Shown: in pieces, positions 44,757 through 53,598 of the stretch
How the letters are laid out: every line of letters begins with the position of its first letter
Position numbering within the stretch: position 1 is the stretch's first letter
Source of the DNA: Candidatus Poseidoniaceae archaeon
Lineage (GTDB): Archaea; Thermoplasmatota; Poseidoniia; Poseidoniales; Poseidoniaceae
NCBI GenBank assembly: GCA_949373095.1
Contig: CASIBY010000003.1
Span: 109,631-173,630, forward strand
Length of the DNA: 64,000 nt
Direction: 5' to 3'
Translations under genes and position numbers: made by a program
The notes under the pieces: generated by a model
Seen by the model: the letters and a program-made list of their open reading frames with translations, nothing else
Database searches by the model: none
What the model was told of the DNA's origin: nothing

Positions 44757-45710
44757 TCAAAAACGGTTCTTCAGAACGCGATTGAACAACGGCGGGACCA
44801 ATGCCAGCAAGAACATAACATAGTACCCGTATGGAAGTTGAGGCGCTTCATCATGGGTTTTGAGATGATGATAAGGCGTACTGGACTTCATGTGATGGGC
44901 CGGGTGAAGTGGTAACTCAAGCAATGTCCAACGAGACAGACGGTGACGACTTTCCCAAGCATGCTTTGCGCTAGCCCGCTCCCCATCTTGACGGGATAAT
45001 CCATGATGCTGAAGGAAATTTACAAACTCAAGAAGGAACACAGCGATGAAGGCTTGGCCGACAAAGGCCAACAACCATTCAGGATTGAGGGCGTATAGGG
45101 CTACAAGGAACACGAGTTCAAGCATCAGCGACCGCCGGGTGTCCACAGGTCGGGCGCGGTAAGCTCCACGAACTTGAAGTGGAACGGTCGTGATGAAATG
45201 GCGGTAAATGCTTCGACCCGATGGCGACGAAGTAGGGTCGATCTTCTTCGCCCAGTGTTTGTGATGGGTATGGTTGTGTTCGGTCGTGAAATGCAAGTAA
45301 AGGACTGAAAATAAACTTAGACGAGCGAGCCACCAACTTCCAGAGTGTGGTTTTCGATGGCCAAGCTCATGTGCAGAAACGATTCCTGAGGCTCCGCTAC
45401 TCAGTCCAACAGAGAGAATCCCAAGGGCAGTGAATGATGTTAACCCTTCAACGGATATGCGCCACAAAAGAACCCCAACAGTCAACGGAACCAAGACGCC
45501 GTGAAAGTGGAGAATGACGTCGTAGGGCCTTCCTTCTTGAAGCGGGTCGGTTTCCTCATCGATGCCTAGAAGTGTATCAAGCAGCGGATACACGGCCAAC
45601 AGCAGGAGGAGCGTTAAACCCATCCACCAACCGCCGAGCCAGAGTCCAACAAGGGATGCCGCCGGCGTTGCGAGGCCAAGAAGGTGAGGGAGCCAGAGCT
45701 TTCTCATCAA
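44757..45710 (-). CDS. AlkB-like membrane alkane/fatty-acid hydroxylase family protein
   Basis: A di-iron integral-membrane monooxygenase type protein. Six hydrophobic helices surround four histidine clusters in the AlkB order: SAHELGHRKP (residues 114-118), TTEHNHTHHKHWAKKIDP (145-152), FVNFLQHHGLSR (235-236, counterpart of the AlkB N-Y-x-E-H-Y-G-L motif) and LPLHPAHHMKSSTPYHHL (269-282) followed by APQLPYGY, also typical of AlkB. At 317 residues it is shorter than bacterial AlkB (about 400). Rubredoxin and rubredoxin reductase are not seen nearby. The substrate could be alkanes, fatty acids or lipid chains. It is transcribed away from the downstream microprotein genes' strand order, being last of that minus-strand run. 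Confidence 0.82.
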   Translation of the reverse strand: MMRKLWLPHLLGLATPAASLVGLWLGGWWMGLTLLLLLAVYPLLDTLLGIDEETDPLQEGRPYDVILHFHGVLVPLTVGVLLWRISVEGLTSFTALGILSVGLSSGASGIVSAHELGHRKPHSGSWWLARLSLFSVLYLHFTTEHNHTHHKHWAKKIDPTSSPSGRSIYRHFITTVPLQVRGAYRARPVDTRRSLMLELVFLVALYALNPEWLLAFVGQAFIAVFLLEFVNFLQHHGLSRQDGERASAKHAWESRHRLSRWTLLELPLHPAHHMKSSTPYHHLKTHDEAPQLPYGYYVMFLLALVPPLFNRVLKNRF

Positions 45711-45745
45711 CGGAGTGTTATCCCCGTTTCTTGTAAAGCCTGTGT

Positions 45746-45862
45746 TCAGTTCTTAGAGAAAAGGCCCTTGACCCAAGAAAGCGCTGAAGTACGGAAGATA
45801 CCGTTTCGAAGAACCTGGGCGTTCATGGCCTCATCAACGTAGGATTCGAGATAATCGTCCAT
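45746..45862 (-). CDS. 38-aa microprotein, paralogue of its upstream neighbour
   Basis: The product is MDDYLESYVDEAMNAQVLRN followed by GIFRTSALSWVKGLFSKN. It matches the N-terminus of the adjacent upstream microprotein, position by position: L-E-(S/T)-Y-V, then M-(N/T)-A-Q-x-x-R-N-G-I-F. The ATG touches the stop of that gene (TGAATG), so the two are almost certainly translated from one message. It is predicted as one amphipathic helix with a basic hydrophobic end, so membrane or partner binding is plausible. No family known to me. Confidence 0.6.
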   Translation of the reverse strand: MDDYLESYVDEAMNAQVLRNGIFRTSALSWVKGLFSKN

Positions 45863-46027
45863 TCAGTACGCCCCCTTTCGTGCGTGGTAAGCCCCACGAC
45901 TGTCAACACCGCTGCGGTAAAATGCAATGGCGTTTGCAAGGCGATCTAGCATCGAGCCAAAGATACCGTTTCGGTATTTTTGGGCGGTCATCGTCAATTC
46001 TACGTAGGTTTCCAATTCTTTGTCCAT
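45863..46027 (-). CDS. 54-aa microprotein, first of a tandem paralogous pair
   Basis: From the ATG at 46027 the product begins MDKELETYVELTMTAQKYRN and continues GIFGSMLDRLANAIAFYRSG, ending YHARKGAY. The start is chosen because the second gene begins at the matching residue and because CAGAGGATGAG precedes it as a ribosome-binding site. Two upstream in-frame ATGs (46036, 46054) exist, the latter fitting a TATA element GATATAGGG at 46071-46080 with leaderless spacing. The shared motif with the next gene indicates duplication. No function is known. Confidence 0.58.
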   Translation of the reverse strand: MDKELETYVELTMTAQKYRNGIFGSMLDRLANAIAFYRSGVDSRGAYHARKGAY

Positions 46028-46133
46028 GGGGCTCATCCTCTGAGTTGTTCTCATGTTATAGTTGCACTCCGCCCTATATCAAGCAGCGGTGAATTCGCCA
46101 ACACAAAGGTGTATAATATAAACTAACTGTTTT

Positions 46134-47187
46134 TCACAACACCACTTCGCGAACCCGCATCATCTCGGTAGAAACCTTCATATTCAGAAGAATTTCTCCA
46201 AAATCTCGAGAATATGCACACAGACGACGCACGGATTCTGACAGACTCAAGTTTTGCGCCATCCATTGGCCAGCACCCCTCTCGCTCAGTATGTTGTGTT
46301 CGTAGACCAGGAGTGTTTTTTGCAGGGCTTTCAACTGATGCCGCGCTTCTTCAATCCGCGTGGAGTCCCTCGTACGAATGTTGATCATCAATTCCTTCAG
46401 AGCAGACTGCCATTCAGGTACATGGTGAATCGGACTCTCTTCGGTATTCTGCTCAATGATCTGCGGGTATTCAATAATGAATTGCGCCATGGTAAATGCG
46501 TGGTCCATCATACGCTCCAGGCATCGGGCCAGGTTAGCGTATTCAAGGGCCTGAGTCCGAGTGAGGTTCAATTTCGTTGCTACCAGGTGAGAATCAAGTA
46601 GAATTCGGACTTGGCGCTCGATCAAATACAACAAAGCGTCCACCTCACTTTCTCGTTCTTCAGCATCGCTGATGAACTCTGAATCGCCCCCCTCAAACAC
46701 GCTGATCACGTCTCGCATGAGAGATGTAACTTGCAGGTACATTCGATTGAGGCTTGAATGAAGTGGCATGTCGCCGGCGTTGAGGAGGCAGCGCAAGTCC
46801 AAGCGAGTATCCGATTCTTCTATGATTTCAAACCCGCGCGTTGCACGCAGGAAGCGTCGGATCGGGCGGATTTATCATTTGACGACCCCCCTCCTCCACA
46901 CTCAATCGTATCAGGTCAGCCCCGGAGATGTATGCGCCCATCAAATGGTCATGAAGGCTGTTTTCCGGTAGCGTATCAAAATCAAAATATACATGTTTTC
47001 CAAACGATGTAGCCAAATCCAGAGGAGTGACTCGAAGGGCGCCGCTTGGCCGCCAATCCATCCTCAACGAATCTCTTGCATTGAGGCCTTGGGCCAGCAC
47101 CCAAGGCTTTGGTAAGCTGATTGTGAAGGTGCTACCTCCAGTGGATTGCAACTTGCGGACTTCGTTTTCGCCGGGTCCTAATACCAT
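46134..47187 (-). CDS. phoU: AbrB/SpoVT-PhoU phosphate regulator, interrupted by a frameshift
   Basis: Archaeal-type phosphate-uptake regulator: an AbrB-like swapped-hairpin DNA-binding domain (VRKLQSTGGSTFTISLPKPW, residues 10-55) joined to PhoU helical repeats (SLNRMYLQVTSLMRDVISVF, YANLARCLERMMDHAFTMAQ). The first frame ends at a TGA at 46828; the PhoU frame runs on from 46873 as RPIRRFLRATRGFEIIEESD. Removing one A in ATAAATCC near 46871-46873 joins them as Q-M-I-I-R-P-I. The start at 47187 is supported by a TATA box 27 nt upstream (leaderless). It is divergent from the phosphate transporter that it presumably controls. The AbrB domain probably binds the short intergenic palindromic region. 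Confidence 0.82.
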
Positions 47188-47210
47188 GTGAACACGCCTC
47201 TCACTAAATA

Positions 47211-47250
47211 GCACTATATAGAGTATACAGGAATTCGATATATACCGAGT
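47211..47250. promoter_or_regulatory. divergent promoter/operator between phosphate regulator and transporter
   Basis: The 78-nt gap between the start at 47187 and the start at 47266 contains CTATATAG (47214-47221), which fits a TATA box 27 nt before the regulator start, and GATATATACC (about 47238-47247), 25 nt before the transporter start. Between them lie GTATAC and GAATTC, short palindromes. Both transcripts would thus be leaderless and could share one operator bound by the AbrB domain. Confidence 0.5.
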
Positions 47251-47265
47251 TACTATAGGAGTCCC

Positions 47266-49392
47266 ATGGAAGCAATCACGATCGTACTGATTGGACTAGC
47301 ACTCGTAGTCTGTGCTTACATGGCTTGGAACATCGGTGCAAACGATGTCGCAAACGCTATGGGGACCTCTGTTGGTTCACGAGCGCTAACACTCAAACAA
47401 GCGGTGGTCATTGCTGCAATCTTTGAATTCGCTGGAGCATTTTTTGCCGGAGATGCCGTGACCGATACGGTCCGAAAGGGTATTCTTGTCGTGCCGTTCA
47501 ATGATGATGGAGTTGTTGTCGACACACTCTTGTCTCAAGACATCGCTCTGGGATTCATTGCAGCAATGATGGCGGCCGCTACATGGTTGACCATCGCGAC
47601 ACGCATGGGTCTCCCCGTGTCTACGACTCACTCAATTATTGGTGGAATCATCGGTGTTGGATTGGTCCTTGAAGTCAAGTGGGAAATGGAACTCATCAAC
47701 TGGGAGAAAGTTGGTCAAGTTGTCATGTCCTGGGTTGCAAGCCCGTTGATGGGCGCCCTCATCGCCTTCTTTTCGTACATGATCATCAAGAAAACAGTAT
47801 TGGATAACGACGACCCAGTATCTCGGTCAAAGTGGCTAGCTCCTATTCTTGCCTTCCCCACATTTTTTGTTCTGGGCCTCGCTCTACAGTTCAAAGCGCT
47901 CAAGGGTTTTATTTCTCGAGCACATTCAAACGGCTGGATTGACAAATCAAACTGGTTACCTGCAAAGGAAAATGGTGTCTTCAATCCCTACGCGGAAAAT
48001 GCATGGCTTCCACTCAACGCTCTGTTTCTTGCAGCCATGATCGGTGCTTTTGCAAGCCTTATCCTCTACTTCGTTCTTCGCAGAGTTGACATTGAGGAAG
48101 AAGTGCGAGGATTCAAGGGTGTAGAACGAATCTTTGTTTGGTTGCAAATCATTACTGCCGCATACGTCGCTTTTGCACACGGAGCGAACGACCGGTCGAA
48201 TGCTATTGGACCAATGGCAGCCGTTTGGGACGTATTCTCTAACCCCCAACTTCAGTTGGCTGAGCAAGCCCCAATCCCGCTTTGGCTCGTTCTCCTCGGC
48301 TCTGTTGGTATCGCAATCGGTGTCATGACATGGGGTTGGCGAGTTATGGAAACCATCGGTAAGAAAATCACCGACATTACACCAACCCGTGGTTTCGCAG
48401 CTGAATTCGGAGCAGCGACGACAATTCTCATCTTTTCAATGCCCTTCCTTGCCGTTCCAGTGTCAACAACGCATACATTGGTCGGTGCCGTTGTTGGTGT
48501 AGGGCTTGCTGGCGGTGCAAAAGCGGTCGACTTCCGAGTGTTTGGAAAAATTGCAGCCTCTTGGGTAGCGAGTGTCCCAGTAGCAGCATTTGGAGCCATT
48601 GTTCTCTTTGTTGGTTCGGGCGGCTCCGTGTTGAACATGATCGTGATTCTACCGATTTCATTCATTGCCGTCGGGTATGCAATTTGGAAAAGTGGCGGAG
48701 AAATCCACATAGAAGACGCACTGTCCGACGCCAGTCAAGGCAGGTTGACTGTATCCCCATTCCACAAATTCCATGAGCACGCTCAAACGGTAGAAGTAAC
48801 CGTGAATCATATGCTCAAGGCAGTAAACGATGCATGTGATGGAAATGACCCATCCCAAGCGATACAGGCCACAATTGAGGCTGAGTTAGAAGCTGACAAT
48901 GTGAAGGCAGAACTCCGTAAAATGGTGAGTGACGACATGAGGTTTGGTATCCAGGTTGGCATGGATGATTTCCTTCATATGGTCTCACGTCAAGACCGAA
49001 TCGCAGACTATGCTCAGAATGTTGCTGAACAGCTTGCATTCCGAGACCTCTATGACGACGAAGAAGCGAAAATCAACCTCAAGAAAATGGCCAAAGCGGT
49101 TGCAGCAACGGTTGCAACTTACGAAGACACCGTCAACGCACTAAGGGAATTTACCATTAGTGGAGAAACCAAGGCAGCTCGAGATGAACTTGCAAAGCAC
49201 ATCAAAGAAGTGAATCTCATGGAGCACGAGGCAGATACAGTTGAGGCAGAAGCAGCAAGGTATGTGTTCAGTAACGGGGACGATTCACCGCTTGCAGCCA
49301 TGCACATGTACCGAGTCTTGCAACGACTTGATGACGTTGCCAATGCTTGCGAAAAGGCTGCAAATGCATTTATCCCAATTCTTAACAAGTGA
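47266..49392 (+). CDS. pit: PiT-family phosphate permease fused to a PhoU-like (DUF47) domain
   Basis: Cation-coupled inorganic phosphate uptake with a built-in regulator domain. The permease half (residues 1-480) has two family repeats: AWNIGANDVANAMGTSVGSR and AFAHGANDRSNAIGPMAAVW (GAND), each followed by a P-V-S-T-T-H loop (GLPVSTTHSIIGGIIGVGLV and AVPVSTTHTLVGAVVGVGLA). About ten helices are visible. From residue 500 the soluble part is helical with repeats like FHEHAQTVEVTVNHMLKAVN and HIKEVNLMEHEADTVEAEAA, matching DUF47 proteins normally encoded separately beside pit. The fusion at 708 residues is long compared with Pit (about 420-500). Regulation is likely by the divergent AbrB-PhoU protein. 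Confidence 0.92.
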   Translation: MEAITIVLIGLALVVCAYMAWNIGANDVANAMGTSVGSRALTLKQAVVIAAIFEFAGAFFAGDAVTDTVRKGILVVPFNDDGVVVDTLLSQDIALGFIAAMMAAATWLTIATRMGLPVSTTHSIIGGIIGVGLVLEVKWEMELINWEKVGQVVMSWVASPLMGALIAFFSYMIIKKTVLDNDDPVSRSKWLAPILAFPTFFVLGLALQFKALKGFISRAHSNGWIDKSNWLPAKENGVFNPYAENAWLPLNALFLAAMIGAFASLILYFVLRRVDIEEEVRGFKGVERIFVWLQIITAAYVAFAHGANDRSNAIGPMAAVWDVFSNPQLQLAEQAPIPLWLVLLGSVGIAIGVMTWGWRVMETIGKKITDITPTRGFAAEFGAATTILIFSMPFLAVPVSTTHTLVGAVVGVGLAGGAKAVDFRVFGKIAASWVASVPVAAFGAIVLFVGSGGSVLNMIVILPISFIAVGYAIWKSGGEIHIEDALSDASQGRLTVSPFHKFHEHAQTVEVTVNHMLKAVNDACDGNDPSQAIQATIEAELEADNVKAELRKMVSDDMRFGIQVGMDDFLHMVSRQDRIADYAQNVAEQLAFRDLYDDEEAKINLKKMAKAVAATVATYEDTVNALREFTISGETKAARDELAKHIKEVNLMEHEADTVEAEAARYVFSNGDDSPLAAMHMYRVLQRLDDVANACEKAANAFIPILNK

Positions 49393-49450
49393 ACTTCGTG
49401 AAAAAGGCCATAAAACCGATGAGATATTGAAGCAAAAACTTCGATGTAGA

Positions 49451-49489
49451 CCTCTTTGAATCAAACAGCCCCATAGTTTTCCAAAGAGG
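49451..49489 (+). terminator. hairpin downstream of the phosphate transporter, possible terminator
   Basis: CCTCTTTG at 49451-49458 pairs with CAAAGAGG at 49482-49489 across a 23-nt loop, about 60 nt after the transporter stop. No strong T-run follows on the plus strand, so a regulatory or processing role is also possible. Confidence 0.3.
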
Positions 49490-49611
49490 CCCGAATAAAA
49501 GCCCCTTTCTCAACGAGGCTTTGATATCATGGAAACCTGACGAGTTACCATCCGAGCCGCTCCCTACCGGGCCTATGCCCAACAGAGGATTACGGCTAAG
49601 GGTGTGATTGC

Positions 49612-50622
49612 ATGGCAGGAATGGACCCACAACTCAAGGCCAAATTACAGAAACAACGGTACCATATCGTTGGTGAACATGGTGGTGTGAAAACCTGCCA
49701 CTGGACCAAAGAATCTCTGCTTCGTGACCGACAGTGCTACAAAGGAAAATTCTACGGTGTTGAGAGCCATAATTGCATGCAAATGTCTCCAGTCGTCGAC
49801 CAGTGCAATCTTGCTTGCACCTACTGTTGGCGAGAACCTCACATGGATACGCTTGAACTCACTGACCAAGATCCTCTCGATTTACTGTACGAGTCAGTAC
49901 GTGCTCAACGCCGCCTTCTTTCTGGCTTTGGAGGTAATCCAAAAGTACCTCGTGAGAAGTGGCTTGATGCCCAAAACCCAAAACACGTTGCAATTTCTCT
50001 TAATGGAGAGCCAACCCTTTACACACGCCTTTCAGAATACATGGATTTGTGTCATAAGCACGGAATGACAACCATGCTGGTAACCAACGGAACTCTGCCG
50101 AAGGTTCTTGAAAAATTAGATACCCTACCCACCCAACTCTACGTCTCCGTTGATGCTCCAAATAAGCAAGTGTTTGACGAGGTTTGCCGGCCAAAATACA
50201 ACCATGGCGCATGGGAACAATTTGAGAAGACCATCGACCTCCTTCCATCCCTAGACACGCGGATCGTATGCCGTCACACGCTGATGAAAGGCATCAATAT
50301 GAGCGATGAACATATCTCAGAATTTGCTGCATTGGACAACCGTGCTGACCCGGACTTTATTGAAAACAAAGGCTACGTCTTCGTCGGACACAGTCGAGAA
50401 AATTTGTCAATGGAGAACATGCCGAGCCACGACGATATCATGGAGTTCTCAAACAAAATCGCCCCACTTACCAATCGCGAGGTTCTCTCCGACTCCCGTC
50501 CAAGCCGTGTTGCTCTGGTTGGGCGAGAAATATCTCCAATTCCTGTACCAGAACCAACCATGTTCTTCCCAGACGACTTGGGAATAGCCCCTTCTGTGAA
50601 ACACCTTCCTATCGTTTCCTAA
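49612..50622 (+). CDS. taw1: 4-demethylwyosine synthase (TYW1/Taw1), radical SAM
   Basis: Builds the tricyclic imidazopurine ring on m1G37 of tRNA-Phe from pyruvate. SHNCMQMSPVVDQCNLACTY begins the region and CNLACTYCWREP gives the C-x3-C-x2-C cluster motif of radical SAM enzymes. AISLNGEPTLY is the G-E-P motif and VTNGTLPKVLEKL, VSVDAPNKQVFDEVC and RHTLMKGINM follow TYW1. A further N-terminal Cys lies in MQMSPV. The flavodoxin domain of eukaryotic TYW1 is absent, as in archaea. The m1G37 methyltransferase Trm5 that makes its substrate is also in the window. Length 336 is normal. Confidence 0.92.
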   Translation: MAGMDPQLKAKLQKQRYHIVGEHGGVKTCHWTKESLLRDRQCYKGKFYGVESHNCMQMSPVVDQCNLACTYCWREPHMDTLELTDQDPLDLLYESVRAQRRLLSGFGGNPKVPREKWLDAQNPKHVAISLNGEPTLYTRLSEYMDLCHKHGMTTMLVTNGTLPKVLEKLDTLPTQLYVSVDAPNKQVFDEVCRPKYNHGAWEQFEKTIDLLPSLDTRIVCRHTLMKGINMSDEHISEFAALDNRADPDFIENKGYVFVGHSRENLSMENMPSHDDIMEFSNKIAPLTNREVLSDSRPSRVALVGREISPIPVPEPTMFFPDDLGIAPSVKHLPIVS

Positions 50623-50682
50623 TTCAGCTTCCGGGAACCAGCAACTGAACCGAATTGACAGAAATAAGGCCGACTCTCAAAA

Positions 50683-51111
50683 TCATTCGTGCCCGGTGAA
50701 CTTATCTGCATTTGAGAAGTACGGAATAAACCAACTCCCAAGGATTGCTGTGGAGTAATGAAGTACAGCAGTCAAAACATATGCATCACCTGTTGGAACT
50801 CTTGGGTTTGTGATTGGAAGCGTCATGAATGAAGCAATTACAAGTGCAAGAAGTGTAAACAGAACCCGTGATTGCTCACTCCATCGTTCGTTAACCTTCA
50901 CCCAAGTCACTGTACCAATCAGACCAGGAACGATTCCTCCGCCGATAATCGTTGCAATTGCAAAAACAAACACAGGAATCTCAACTCCACTTGGATCAAG
51001 TGGGGTGGTATTGTAGCCGATAACCATCATGAATCCAAGAATCAGGAGATTGATGCCTGCCATTGCCCCTGCTGCTTTTGTGCCCGTGCGAATATGTTTT
51101 TTCCAGTCCAT
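50683..51111 (-). CDS. small four-helix membrane protein of unknown function
   Basis: The 142-residue product shows four hydrophobic helices: AGAMAGINLLILGFMMVIGY, PVFVFAIATIIGGGIVPGLI, RVLFTLLALVIASFMTLPIT and VLTAVLHYSTAILGSWFIPY. A loop has the motif KVNERWSEQSR. The topology recalls small DUF6069-type proteins, but I cannot confirm the match. It lies convergently downstream of taw1 and has no obvious partner. Confidence 0.6.
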   Translation of the reverse strand: MDWKKHIRTGTKAAGAMAGINLLILGFMMVIGYNTTPLDPSGVEIPVFVFAIATIIGGGIVPGLIGTVTWVKVNERWSEQSRVLFTLLALVIASFMTLPITNPRVPTGDAYVLTAVLHYSTAILGSWFIPYFSNADKFTGHE

Positions 51112-51328
51112 GGCTTATGCACCATCAGGGCGGTCATAAACGAGGCAGTTGCGGGCACGACACCAAGTCGTGGTTGAACTATCACATTAGAAGGGAGTCT
51201 TCCCAGACTTTCCCTTGAAACGCTTGGGGGACGTATCACCTTGGGTATCTAAGGTGTGGACTGAAAGATTACCATGTCTGCGATTCGAACCACAAGAACA
51301 ACAACCTCAGTTCAATCCCTTGTCAATA

Positions 51329-53479
51329 ATGGAGAAGGAGTCAATTGATGTTGACGCTTTTGAGCGGTGGTTTTTGTTTGCCCCAATAGTGGTGCTGATT
51401 TTCGGATGGTTGCAACTGAACCTCATCCTCCTTGGTTACAAATCCTCAATCCTTTCTTGCTTAGTCTTGTTGCCGCTGAGTTATTACATCACTCAACGGT
51501 TCGCTCCAGCAGCATCCAGCAAATCGACCTCTTCTCATCTGGTACTTCTTACGCTTGTCATCATCACTGTTCTTTGTGAACTCCTTCGACCTGCAACAAG
51601 TTATCCTGTACACTATGATGGCGCTTATCACATTGTACAGGCTTCGACCTATGCGGATATATTGGATTTTGATGCCTTCAGTAACCGCATTTTCAGGCCA
51701 CCGTTGTTGCCTGTGTTACTCAGTACAACGCTTGCTTTTGATGAAGGTGGGTCACTATCATTGATTTTGATGCGAGGTATCGTGTTGCTCTTTGGCTTGC
51801 AGACCTACGTTCTTGGCAGAAGACTTGGGGCCTCAACAGTTCCAGCTACGCTTTTTGCAGTTGCAGCAATTACTTCACCCATTATGATTGACTGGGGTCC
51901 AAGATATTATCATGGAATTTTCGCGGCTATGCTGGCAACTACAGCCATGAATCTCTTATTGCATATTGACTGGAAAAAGCCTTCAGCAGTCCTGATGCTC
52001 TTCGTTGGCTTTTCGTCAGGAGGAGTAGCCTTAGCAAGATACTCATTCACGTATTTGTTAGGCGTTCTTGGATTTACAGGATTGATGGCTAGAAAAATAA
52101 AGCCAATGATGTGGTTCATTCTAGCATGGTCGTTTGCCGTACTTCCCTTTATGCTCAATGATTGGATGGAAACAGGCGACCTACTGGCTTCGTTACGGCC
52201 GCAAATCAATGCGCCCGTTGACCGTGCACTTGACCCAGTTGAAGGCGTTGGATGGTCGGCAGAGAACTTTTCTGTTTTCGGATATTTGGATTTTAGATTA
52301 GAACTCCTTTCAGAGGGAATATGGTTCCTTGCTCTGTTGGGAATAGTACTACTCATCCGAGATAAAAAATGGAGTCAACTTGCCGTAGTTTCAGCCATAA
52401 CCATCCCTCACATTATGATCTACAGTTTACTTCTCGGATATGGAGAGGCAAGATACATGATTTTGGTGATTCCATTATTCTGTGCGCTGGCAGCCCGTTC
52501 TTTTGACCCGTTCATCACTTGGACGATCCAGTTGATTCACCCACAACCCGAATTATGTATCGGGATATCGGAAATGGAGGACAAGAAAGAAACGGTGATA
52601 GAGGCCAACAAAAATCTCTTTGATTCAGCAGCCCGCCCGGCATTATGTGTGTTAGTAGTCGTATTGACAATGGTTGCTCCACTTGCGAATCATCTTATCG
52701 AGACCGATGATTATCACTCTAGGACGCATGAATGGGTAGACATGCTACGCTCAATCGCAGATGAAGTTCCAGAGGATGCAACGCTTGTTGCATCGTCAAA
52801 AGACCTCCAAATAAAATGGCTTAGCAAAGAGGATTCAAAAGAACCACCTCACGCATTGGACTCTCTTCGTTCTTGGATGAGTGACCGTGAGGTAAGCCAC
52901 ATCATCACAAGAAATCGTGGAAGTCCAGAGCCTTGTGCCCGAGACGTCACTTTGTGCATTGAAGCACCATGGTTGGTTCCTGTTATCGGACTTAGTGAGG
53001 CTACTGGATGGATGGTGCTTTGGGAGTTTGACGACACTGCAGGAGAGTACCAGCCGAGCGAACTTTCGATTGAACCCTTTGTCAAAGTTAACGATCAATG
53101 GCACGGGCATGAAGTTGGTACAACCGACCTTATTCGCAACGACCTCTTAGTGGTAAGACACTATGATGATAATGTAACACTGAACCCTTCTCTGTTGAAT
53201 GCGACTTCCATTGAAATCGATATCGTAGTATTCAGATTCGATGCTTGGCCGGATGCTGCAATTGACCTAGAATACGGAACAATCGAAGACCTTAGTGCGG
53301 ACAACAGGTTCTATGCGGCTTCTTGGAACGGAACATCATTTGCCCATAGCGGTCCTTTTGCTGATGAAGATGGACTATCAAGTACCGTGAATGAATCATT
53401 CACGTTTAGTCCCTCAGAATATGGACATGGGGGGGCCTCAGGGGTTCATTACGTCCGATTGCGAGCCGTACATTCTTGA
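51329..53479 (+). CDS. multi-helix membrane protein, probably GT-C type glycosyltransferase
   Basis: About eleven hydrophobic helices occupy residues 15-430, then roughly 260 residues form an exported soluble domain. An acidic motif early in the first loop, RPATSYPVHYDGAYHIVQAS, and the following FRPPLLPVLLSTTLAF fit the D-G-x-Y/D-E motif region of PMT/ArnT-like glycosyltransferases using lipid-linked sugars; GYGEARYMILVIPLFCAL resembles the later conserved R-Y segment. The soluble part has paired Cys (PCARDVTLC) and a C-terminal beta-rich domain. It may add sugars to surface proteins such as the two giant ones here. Start is set at 51329; upstream codons give a non-membrane, unlikely extension. 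Confidence 0.65.
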   Translation: MEKESIDVDAFERWFLFAPIVVLIFGWLQLNLILLGYKSSILSCLVLLPLSYYITQRFAPAASSKSTSSHLVLLTLVIITVLCELLRPATSYPVHYDGAYHIVQASTYADILDFDAFSNRIFRPPLLPVLLSTTLAFDEGGSLSLILMRGIVLLFGLQTYVLGRRLGASTVPATLFAVAAITSPIMIDWGPRYYHGIFAAMLATTAMNLLLHIDWKKPSAVLMLFVGFSSGGVALARYSFTYLLGVLGFTGLMARKIKPMMWFILAWSFAVLPFMLNDWMETGDLLASLRPQINAPVDRALDPVEGVGWSAENFSVFGYLDFRLELLSEGIWFLALLGIVLLIRDKKWSQLAVVSAITIPHIMIYSLLLGYGEARYMILVIPLFCALAARSFDPFITWTIQLIHPQPELCIGISEMEDKKETVIEANKNLFDSAARPALCVLVVVLTMVAPLANHLIETDDYHSRTHEWVDMLRSIADEVPEDATLVASSKDLQIKWLSKEDSKEPPHALDSLRSWMSDREVSHIITRNRGSPEPCARDVTLCIEAPWLVPVIGLSEATGWMVLWEFDDTAGEYQPSELSIEPFVKVNDQWHGHEVGTTDLIRNDLLVVRHYDDNVTLNPSLLNATSIEIDIVVFRFDAWPDAAIDLEYGTIEDLSADNRFYAASWNGTSFAHSGPFADEDGLSSTVNESFTFSPSEYGHGGASGVHYVRLRAVHS

Positions 53480-53598
53480 CTCATTCTCAACGGTAGGGAC
53501 GAATATGGCCCACAGCGAACCCTTGTAGTTGTTCTAATCGTTTAGTGTCGAATTAGCAATTCACTCTAGTTACGAATGTAATAATGCTGAAATCGCTA

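Noticed and set aside
49540-49600. Possible tRNA-like segment before taw1
   Set aside because: GC-rich patches pair poorly and no complete cloverleaf with a T-loop GTTCRA could be built.
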